Origin: an uncultured Lachnospiraceae bacterium
GTDB lineage: Bacteria > Bacillota > Clostridia > Lachnospirales > Lachnospiraceae
Assembly (NCBI GenBank): GCA_905234595.1
Contig: CAJOID010000036.1
Span: 52,552 to 114,875, forward strand
Reading direction: 5' to 3'
DNA: 62,324 bases
Numbering within the stretch: the first letter of the stretch is position 1; the number at the start of each line of letters is the position of its first letter. Below the pieces are notes generated by a model, which saw nothing but the letters and a program-made list of their open reading frames with translations, was not told the origin of the DNA and ran no database searches. Shown here piece after piece: positions 38,114 through 44,724 of the stretch. Made by a program: the position numbers and the translations under genes.

Positions 38114-38338
38114 ATGGAAGGCTTAGATGAAAGAATAGAAGAATTTGATTCCGATGATATGGAATTTGATGAGGAAGAACTGGATCGTTTCTATGCCAAA
38201 GGCGAGAATACCACTGTAGTTTTGGATCCTCAGTGTATAGAATGCCGCTGGAATGAGGGGCTGGATCAGTGCGCCGTATACGGAACCAAACCGGCGGACC
38301 ATCTGGCCAATATCATAGATTGTCCCAAGCGCGCATAA
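38114..38338 (+). CDS. Small acidic four-cysteine protein in the suf operon
   Basis: This 74-residue protein has a very acidic first half (residues 1-30) and a C-terminal half with C41-x2-C44-x8-C53-x16-C70. The spacing suits a zinc or iron-sulfur site. GGAGG precedes ATG 38114, and sufU starts 21 nt after its stop. I do not recognise the family with certainty. Position suggests a role in or a client of Fe-S assembly, or a small adaptor for the module upstream. Confidence 0.72.
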   Translation: MEGLDERIEEFDSDDMEFDEEELDRFYAKGENTTVVLDPQCIECRWNEGLDQCAVYGTKPADHLANIIDCPKRA

Positions 38339-38359
38339 AGATGGGTATCTGGAGGATAT

Positions 38360-38785
38360 ATGTCAGAGACATTTTATAACGAGATAATCAACGAACATAA
38401 TCTGAATCCCTACCACAAGCACAGCATCGATGGTGCAAATTTTACCCTGGAGGGTGTGAATCCGTCCTGCGGAGATGACATCATACTGAATCTGAAGGTT
38501 GATGATTCGGGGACCATAGTCGACGGAGCATACGAAGGGGACGGATGTGCCATCTCTCAGGCTTCGGCGGACATCATGCTCGATCTGGTCATAGGCAGAT
38601 CAAAGGATGAAGCGCTGCATCTGGCGGATATATTCATGCGCATGATAAAAGAGGGCATCACGGATGAAGAAAAAGATGAACTCGAGGAAGCCGGGATACT
38701 GGAGAGTGTATCTCATATGCCTGCAAGGGTGAAGTGTGCGGTGCTGGGATGGAGGACACTCACGGAAATGTTTGAAGACAAATGA
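38360..38785 (+). CDS. sufU: SufU, sulfur-accepting Fe-S assembly protein
   Basis: This 141-residue protein accepts persulfide sulfur from SufS via a zinc-bound Cys and passes it to SufBCD. The zinc ligands are visible as C37 and D39 (SCGDDI), C63 (GDGCAISQASA) and C126 (ARVKCAVLGW). The insert between the second and third Cys separates SufU from IscU. It is the last recognisable suf gene, displaced from sufS by five unrelated genes but kept on the same strand with short gaps, so the whole block is probably one transcript. Confidence 0.95.
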   Translation: MSETFYNEIINEHNLNPYHKHSIDGANFTLEGVNPSCGDDIILNLKVDDSGTIVDGAYEGDGCAISQASADIMLDLVIGRSKDEALHLADIFMRMIKEGITDEEKDELEEAGILESVSHMPARVKCAVLGWRTLTEMFEDK

Positions 38786-38809
38786 TCCGATATCGGATAC
38801 ACTTATATC

Positions 38810-39682
38810 ATGAGAAAAAACCGTAAAGTTGACGAAAAAAAGTTCGATTTCATAGAGGAATACGCAAAGGCGGTCGAAGAAGCGGAAAGCAGTGCGGAAG
38901 AACCCGCAGAGGAGACCGAAGAGACGCCCGCAGAGACACCCGAAGAGGCGCCCGAAGAGACGGCCGAAGAGACACCGGAGCCTGAAGATGCGCCTGGGGA
39001 ATCTTCGGATGGATCGGAAGATCCCGAAACAGAAGAGGCCACAGATATAGACACCGATTCTCCGGAGTACCGACGTATGATGCGTCACAAGAGGCGTGTC
39101 CGTAACCAGTTACTGGCATATACGGGCGTGTTCATTCTGTTTGCTCTTATAGCAGCCGGTTTGACATACGGACTGCATTCTGTTGCGGAGATGGTGAAGG
39201 AACAGCGTGAAGCCGAGGCAGCCGCCGAAGCTCAGGCTGCAGCCGAAGCAGCCGCACAGGAAGAGATAGTGATCGAAGCACCTGAGGTGACCGCGACGAC
39301 CGAGACAGATACTGGCGATGACACCTATACGGAGGAAGTACCGGTCAAGTCAGAGGAAGACTATCTCGCCGAGATGGTGGCATCCACCATATCACAGATG
39401 CCCATCGAGGATAAGATAGCCCAACTGTTCATGGTATCTCCGGAAGCCCTGACAGGAGTGTCCGCAGCGACTAAGGCAGGCGATGGGACCAGAGATGCCC
39501 TGAGCAAATATGCGGTATGCGGTCTGGTATACGATAGACGGAACATAGAATCCGAAGACCAGCTGACCGAACTTATCGACAATACCCGCAATATGAGTAA
39601 GTATGATCTTTTCCTCGCGATCCGTGAGGCCGGCGGGGAGAACTGTGTGATATCCCTTCCGTGGATTCTCCGGCCGATGTAG
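38810..39682 (+). CDS. Membrane-anchored GH3 (NagZ-like) homologue, 5' portion before a frameshift
   Basis: This portion encodes an acidic cytosolic tail (Glu/Pro/Thr-rich, residues about 20-80), a transmembrane helix (LLAYTGVFILFALIAAGLTY, about 102-121) and an Ala/Glu-rich stalk. The first part of a glycoside hydrolase family 3 barrel follows (YLAEMVASTISQMPIEDKIAQLFMV). The frame reads correctly to CVISLP (about 39661), then drifts to WILRPM and stops. Adding one G at CCGTGG gives LPVDSPADVAAS and joins the next frame. No strong ribosome site is visible; it follows sufU by 24 nt and may be co-transcribed. Confidence 0.8.
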   Translation: MRKNRKVDEKKFDFIEEYAKAVEEAESSAEEPAEETEETPAETPEEAPEETAEETPEPEDAPGESSDGSEDPETEEATDIDTDSPEYRRMMRHKRRVRNQLLAYTGVFILFALIAAGLTYGLHSVAEMVKEQREAEAAAEAQAAAEAAAQEEIVIEAPEVTATTETDTGDDTYTEEVPVKSEEDYLAEMVASTISQMPIEDKIAQLFMVSPEALTGVSAATKAGDGTRDALSKYAVCGLVYDRRNIESEDQLTELIDNTRNMSKYDLFLAIREAGGENCVISLPWILRPM

Positions 39683-40383
39683 CCGCATCCGGTGAATCAT
39701 CCAATGCATATAATACCGGAGTTACGATGTCCAGTTACATGTCGTATTTCGGATTCAACATGGACCTGGCTCCGAACGGTTCGCTGAACGCTGATGAGGC
39801 ATCCGTATCTGCCGATATGAGTTACGGTGCTGATGAAGCTCTGGCCTGTGAGATGATAACCCAGATGATCGGCGGTTTAAAGACGGGTAATATCAATGCA
39901 TGCATGACTGATTTTCCCGGAACGGGTAATATCACCGAATCAACCGCAGACGGCAGGGTGGACAGCGAGATATCGGCGGATGAGGTCACTGCACAGACTG
40001 TACCTTATATCACCGGTATAGCATCCGGAGCCGCTATGATACAGACGAACAACGTTACGTATCTGAATGCCGATGTCAGTTCGATGCCGGCATCCCTGTC
40101 GGAATATGTCATCAATTCCCTGATCCGTGGCGAAATGGCATATGACGGTATCGTGATCACGGCGCCTCTTAACGAGAAAGCCATCACTGAATACTACACT
40201 CCCGAAGACGCTGCCATTTATGCGCTGGCAGCGGGAGCGGATATATTATATATGCCCGAAGATTTTGAGGCGGCTTACAACGGCCTGCTGGCGGCAGCCG
40301 CGGACGGGACTCTACCCGAGAGCCGTATAGATGCATCTCTTGAACGTATATTCCGTGTCAAGCTGGCCGGCTATGTTGAGTGA
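39661..40383 (+). CDS. GH3 (NagZ-like) homologue, 3' portion, catalytic residues missing
   Basis: This frame carries the remaining GH3 barrel: SYFGFNMDLAPNGSL, the MIGGLKTGNINACMTDFPGTG loop and YDGIVITAPLNEKAI. In active NagZ-type enzymes these positions read KHFPGHG and V(I)xDDLxMxAI. Here the Lys-His pair is Thr-Asp and the nucleophile Asp region is AP, so the protein is probably not a beta-N-acetylhexosaminidase. It may instead bind muropeptides or glycans as a membrane-tethered receptor. It uses the barrel frame directly after the one-base shift at about 39662; the whole gene is 38810-40383, about 525 residues. Confidence 0.78.
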   Translation: MDSPADVAASGESSNAYNTGVTMSSYMSYFGFNMDLAPNGSLNADEASVSADMSYGADEALACEMITQMIGGLKTGNINACMTDFPGTGNITESTADGRVDSEISADEVTAQTVPYITGIASGAAMIQTNNVTYLNADVSSMPASLSEYVINSLIRGEMAYDGIVITAPLNEKAITEYYTPEDAAIYALAAGADILYMPEDFEAAYNGLLAAAADGTLPESRIDASLERIFRVKLAGYVE

Positions 40384-40419
40384 TCATCATAAGCCGGTCG
40401 CATTATTGAGGTCTGCGCT

Positions 40420-42825
40420 ATGGAACTTGAAGGCGTAAAATATGATGCATTTATAAGTTACAGGCATTGCGAGCCGGATTCATTTGTGGCTGAAAACATC
40501 CACAAAAGGCTCGAAAATTTCAAACTCCCCGCATCAGTCATAAAAAAATGCAATATGACAAAGACGCGTATAGAGCGTGTCTTCAGAGATGTGGAGGAAC
40601 TCCCTTTATCCGATAATCTCTCGGATCCTATCACCAATGCTCTTGAGAATTCAGACTTCCTGATAGTGATAGCTACTCCCAGATACCGCGAATCCAAATG
40701 GTGCATGAAGGAAGTTTCAACCTTCATTAAACTGCACGGGCGTGAGCGTATACTGGTTGTTCTGGCTGAAGGCGAACCAGCCGATTCATTCCCCGAAATA
40801 CTCACATATCGTGAATTTGAACAGACAGATGAGCAGGGCAGCAAGACGCTTGTCAGAGAAGAATGTGAACCGCTCGCAGCTGATACCAGGGGCTCGGATA
40901 AGAGAGAGATCCTGAAAAATATGGATGTAGCGGTTACCAAACTGTGTGCCGCCATATTCGGACTTAATTACGATGATCTCAAACAGAGGCGGCGTGAACA
41001 GAAGATAAAGAGGATCGTTACGATAGCATCGATCGTGGGAGCTGCGATACTTGCGTTTGCGATCTTTGCCACCATCAGCCTGCTCAAGATCAGCCGTCAG
41101 AATAAGATCATCACCGCGCAGTATGATGAACTTGAGGCTAAATATGCCGGTTCCGTGGCAGATTCGAGCAAAGACCTGCTCAGATCGGGACGCAGGCTGG
41201 ATGCTGTATATGCAGCCAGAAGTGTCCTGCCCGATGATCCCGCGGGAGGGTATTGTGCCGAAGCCCTGAGACAGCTTACCAATGCATTATATGTATATGA
41301 TTCGCCTGAAGATATAGTTCCGTATATGACCTATGATATGGATTCAGCCGTTGATGAATTTGTCACATCCTCAGATGATAAATATATAGCGGTAGCAGAT
41401 ACGAACGGAACGATAGGACTGTTTGATGCATGTTCGGGAGAGAGACTGTTTACAACAGAGCGGGATCTTGAATCTTCTTTTGAGACGTTTGCATTCTGCG
41501 GAAGCGATGGTCTGGTATATCTTGACAGCGATGAGAATGTCAGATATGTGGACTTGAGCAGTCTTACCGACAGTGTGATCCTTGGGGACGTCAGTGACGT
41601 AAACATCATATCGGATCATGATCACGGATATGCCCTGTGCTATACGGATGAAGTGGTATACGGTATCGCCGAAGGAGGAAACAGAGCTTTTTCCACAGAT
41701 CTGTCCGATGAGATCGACGGAACAGATGCTCAGCTTTCCGGATACTGTTTTGATGAGGAATGTTTCGGGCTGGTGATATCCGATGCTTTTGAAAACTGCT
41801 ATCTGGTATGTGATGCGGATGACGGGAGGCTTGTGGAATCATTCAATATTGACGGTATGATCCATCCGGCCATGGCAGTACATGACGGTATAGCATATAT
41901 AGGATTCTCGGATACCGGTGATACCGAGGTCTATGCAATAGATATTGCCGCTGCGCAGACCATATGGGTACAGCAGGTGAGTGAGTATATGAATCTCAGA
42001 CTCCTCGTGTCCGGTGATGTGATATATGCCGGTGGAGACAATACGATCATCGAATATGACCGCTTAAGCGGAACTCTCCTGGACAGATTATACCTGGATG
42101 ACATGCCTCTGCTTATTTACCCGGATGCGGATGACGGAGTTTCTTTTATTTCTCAGACAGGTGGAACATACTCGATCAGGTCCGGCAATGTATTTGATAA
42201 GACCTATACTTATTTTCCGGTGATGCCTGAAGGTTTTGTGGCTTTATGTGATGAGAATTCCGGTACACTGTACTATGCGTTTTCACATGGGGACTATGTA
42301 GCTTCATTTAAAGCGCCGGATGGTATAGCTGTACAGAAAACGGGAGAGTATACCGGTGAAAGGAGAGGCGGAGCAGAGTATCCTGCGGATGATATCATAG
42401 ATCAGATAAGCGGTATCGATCCGAAACAGGTAAGGAATGCATTTTATTCCGATGACAGGTCGCTCGTCACCGTGGTCATGAACAACTCGCTTGTATATGT
42501 ATATGATGCCGGTGACCTGACACTTCCGGGAGGGCACTTCGAAACAACCTTTGATCTGAACGAACTGGTACGGATAAATGATGATATGTATATAGTGTCC
42601 GGCCGCTATAAAGGTTACATATTAAACGGCGGCTTCGAGATCATTGCCGAATGCCGCTCACATACCGGCCATGACGGGACGGGTATGAGTGCTTATAATG
42701 CCTCCGACTCCGGAGTATACCGGTATGAGTTTTATTCTTATGAAGATATCATCGCCATGGCAGATGAACTGCTTGGTGATCACACCCCCACGCCGCTCAT
42801 CATGAACAGATATAATCTGAGATGA
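40420..42825 (+). CDS. TIR domain-transmembrane-beta-propeller protein
   Basis: This 801-residue protein starts with a TIR domain (residues 1-150: YDAFISYRH, VFRDVEELP, SDFLIVIATPRYRESKWCMKE). E98, four residues after W94, matches the catalytic Glu of NAD-cleaving TIRs. A transmembrane helix spans about 198-222, followed by a short coiled coil and a large extracytoplasmic region of repeated beta-sheet blades (about 280-790; SSDDKYIAVADTNGTIGLFDA is a clear WD40-like blade, others are closer to PQQ/quinoprotein style). Thus an outside sensor is joined to an inside TIR signalling or NADase domain. Similar TIR-propeller proteins are, from memory, common in Lachnospiraceae; their role is unknown. 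It begins 36 nt after the GH3 gene. Confidence 0.85.
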   Translation: MELEGVKYDAFISYRHCEPDSFVAENIHKRLENFKLPASVIKKCNMTKTRIERVFRDVEELPLSDNLSDPITNALENSDFLIVIATPRYRESKWCMKEVSTFIKLHGRERILVVLAEGEPADSFPEILTYREFEQTDEQGSKTLVREECEPLAADTRGSDKREILKNMDVAVTKLCAAIFGLNYDDLKQRRREQKIKRIVTIASIVGAAILAFAIFATISLLKISRQNKIITAQYDELEAKYAGSVADSSKDLLRSGRRLDAVYAARSVLPDDPAGGYCAEALRQLTNALYVYDSPEDIVPYMTYDMDSAVDEFVTSSDDKYIAVADTNGTIGLFDACSGERLFTTERDLESSFETFAFCGSDGLVYLDSDENVRYVDLSSLTDSVILGDVSDVNIISDHDHGYALCYTDEVVYGIAEGGNRAFSTDLSDEIDGTDAQLSGYCFDEECFGLVISDAFENCYLVCDADDGRLVESFNIDGMIHPAMAVHDGIAYIGFSDTGDTEVYAIDIAAAQTIWVQQVSEYMNLRLLVSGDVIYAGGDNTIIEYDRLSGTLLDRLYLDDMPLLIYPDADDGVSFISQTGGTYSIRSGNVFDKTYTYFPVMPEGFVALCDENSGTLYYAFSHGDYVASFKAPDGIAVQKTGEYTGERRGGAEYPADDIIDQISGIDPKQVRNAFYSDDRSLVTVVMNNSLVYVYDAGDLTLPGGHFETTFDLNELVRINDDMYIVSGRYKGYILNGGFEIIAECRSHTGHDGTGMSAYNASDSGVYRYEFYSYEDIIAMADELLGDHTPTPLIMNRYNLR

Positions 42826-42836
42826 GCCCGGTTTTC

Positions 42837-42866
42837 TTGACGCAGTATCGGCTTTAGGCGTACAAT
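42837..42866 (+). promoter_or_regulatory. Promoter ahead of the small membrane protein-regulator genes
   Basis: TTGACG (42837-42842) and TACAAT (42861-42866), 18 nt apart, lie just behind the TIR gene and 42 nt before the next start. This suggests the following three genes form their own transcript. Confidence 0.5.
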
Positions 42867-42907
42867 TTGGCTGATACCTGCCGGGTATTACAGGAAGGAA
42901 TGAAGAT

Positions 42908-43423
42908 ATGGAAGAAAGAAAGAAAAAAGAAAAATCGGCGTTGACTTTTATTATTGCCTTATTGTCAGTCGTCATGGGATTAGTGGCATCCTTGATGATA
43001 TTCTTAAATCCGCGATCAAACACTCCTGCATTCCCGATATTCTGTATATCGAATATATTTGAATCCGTGGCAGCAGGCATCATACTCGCCCAGCTGATCC
43101 CGTTCTATAAGATATCAAAGAAGATGGAAGCCAGGGCAGGGGTTCCGTGTCCTGAGACCAGGTTTATCCTTTTTAGCTCTATACCGCTGACTGCGATAAG
43201 TGTTGTGCTGGTTGAGGCTGTGATGTGTCTGCTCAATATAATCATGGCACGTTCTTCGATCCCGGCAGAACAGGCCCCTCCGTTTATTGCGATGTACCTG
43301 TCAACCTATCTGCCTCTCATAATACCGTCTGTGATCATATGCTACGTGACAGCCATATTGTGCAGTAAACTCATATATAAGATGGTGGGGATAAAGACTC
43401 CGCCTAAGAACAACGAAGTCTGA
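42908..43423 (+). CDS. Four-helix membrane protein of unknown function
   Basis: I do not recognise this 171-residue protein. A basic N-terminus (EERKKKEKSA) leads into about four hydrophobic segments (about residues 11-32, 40-63, 88-110 and 130-158). GGAAGGAATG precedes the ATG closely. It is followed after 5 nt by another membrane protein and then by a response regulator, so it may belong to that signalling unit. Confidence 0.7.
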   Translation: MEERKKKEKSALTFIIALLSVVMGLVASLMIFLNPRSNTPAFPIFCISNIFESVAAGIILAQLIPFYKISKKMEARAGVPCPETRFILFSSIPLTAISVVLVEAVMCLLNIIMARSSIPAEQAPPFIAMYLSTYLPLIIPSVIICYVTAILCSKLIYKMVGIKTPPKNNEV

Positions 43424-43428
43424 CCCGC

Positions 43429-44040
43429 ATGAATGATGAGATGATAGTCGGCGGATTCATCTTTGGTACGGCAGCAGACGCGGATCTTGCCAGAGAGGAA
43501 TTTGCCAGAATAGAATATCTGGATGCCAACATGAATTACTCGAATACATCCAAGGTTATGCAGTTATACGATAAGGCACTGGATACCAAGATGTTTCGTA
43601 CTCCTGTCGGCTGGAAATACATGGATAAGCTCAGGGCCATACTCATGGACAGCGGATATGTGGAAGCGGAACTGAGGCCGATCCCTCTGTATAACGTCTT
43701 TGCCAGAGTCGAAGAGGATCACAGTGTACTTGAAAGGATACGTCCCGTCAAAAAAAAGAGAGACCCTTATAAGCGCAAGTATGCTCTGTCCCTGATACTG
43801 ATCAGCATACTGATCGTTATGGTCATATCCATGTTCGTGATAGCTATGAAAGCGGAGACTCCGAACATGCTCAATTACCGTAATGCCATCATCAATGAAT
43901 ATGCTGACTGGGAACAGGATATAAGGGACAGGGAGAACGCTGTGAGACTTAAAGAGAGGGAGCTTAATATGATCTCCCCGCTCACGCATGACGAACAAAT
44001 GGAACTTCAGGATAAGCAGCAGGAAGAGGCCGAGGATTGA
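43429..44040 (+). CDS. Single-pass membrane protein of unknown function next to a response regulator
   Basis: This 203-residue protein has a soluble N-terminal domain of about 115 residues (MIVGGFIFGTAADADLAREEFARIEYL, given here in part), one transmembrane helix at about 125-146 and a C-terminal coiled-coil tail (about 160-203, rich in Glu, Gln and Arg). The positive KKKRDPYKRKYA before the helix puts the N-terminal domain inside the cell. It lies 5 nt after the previous gene and 3 nt before the response regulator, a tight operon. I do not recognise the family. Confidence 0.7.
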   Translation: MNDEMIVGGFIFGTAADADLAREEFARIEYLDANMNYSNTSKVMQLYDKALDTKMFRTPVGWKYMDKLRAILMDSGYVEAELRPIPLYNVFARVEEDHSVLERIRPVKKKRDPYKRKYALSLILISILIVMVISMFVIAMKAETPNMLNYRNAIINEYADWEQDIRDRENAVRLKERELNMISPLTHDEQMELQDKQQEEAED

Positions 44041-44043
44041 TCA

Positions 44044-44718
44044 ATGTCTGAACATAAGATACTGGTGGTAGACGATGAGGCACGCATGAGGAAACTGGTC
44101 AGGGATTTTCTCGTACGTGCAGGTTATTCTGTAGTAGAAGCGGCAGATGGTATGGAAGCATGCAATCTGTTTTTTGATTCCAACGATTTCGATCTGGTGA
44201 TCACCGATGTGATGATGCCTAAACTGGACGGATGGGAGCTTACCCGGCAGATCAGGGAGTATTCACAGGTGCCGATCATCATGCTCACAGCCAAATCGGA
44301 AGAACATGACGAACTTAACGGATTTGAACTCGGGGTGGACGAGTATATCTCCAAACCCTTCAGTCCCAAGATACTGGTGGCCAGGGTTGAAGCCATACTG
44401 CGCAGAACGGCTCCCGGTGAATCGGGAGAGGTACTCGAAGCGGGCGGTATACAGCTTGATAAGGGCGCTCATATCGTGACAATTGACGGATCGCCGGTAG
44501 AGCTGAGCTTCAAGGAGTTTGAACTTCTGGCTTATTTCATGGAGAATGCGGGACTTGCACTTTCGCGGGAGAAGATACTGAGCGGTGTGTGGGATTATGA
44601 TTATTTCGGAGATGCCAGGACCGTTGACACCCACGTCAAGAAACTCCGTGCCAAGATGGGAGACAGGGGTGATCTGATCAAGACCATCTGGGGCATGGGA
44701 TACAAGTTCGAGGCATAG
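44044..44718 (+). CDS. OmpR/PhoB-type response regulator, no adjacent histidine kinase
   Basis: This 224-residue regulator has a receiver domain (KILVVDDEARMRKLV; phosphoacceptor Asp in DLVITDVMMPKLDG; Thr in PIIMLTAKSEE; Lys in EYISKPF) and a C-terminal winged-helix DNA-binding domain (ELSFKEFELLAYF...GDARTVDTHVKKLRAKM). It binds DNA when phosphorylated. No OmpR-type sensor kinase is encoded nearby, so the partner is elsewhere or the neighbouring membrane proteins modulate it. The stop lies 6 nt from the convergent GH31 stop with no terminator between. Confidence 0.92.
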   Translation: MSEHKILVVDDEARMRKLVRDFLVRAGYSVVEAADGMEACNLFFDSNDFDLVITDVMMPKLDGWELTRQIREYSQVPIIMLTAKSEEHDELNGFELGVDEYISKPFSPKILVARVEAILRRTAPGESGEVLEAGGIQLDKGAHIVTIDGSPVELSFKEFELLAYFMENAGLALSREKILSGVWDYDYFGDARTVDTHVKKLRAKMGDRGDLIKTIWGMGYKFEA

Positions 44719-44724
44719 AGGAGA

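Noticed and set aside
40420..42825. TIR protein as part of a known anti-phage system (Thoeris-like)
   Set aside because: No ThsA-like partner or other defence gene is adjacent, and a membrane-spanning TIR with propeller does not match that layout.
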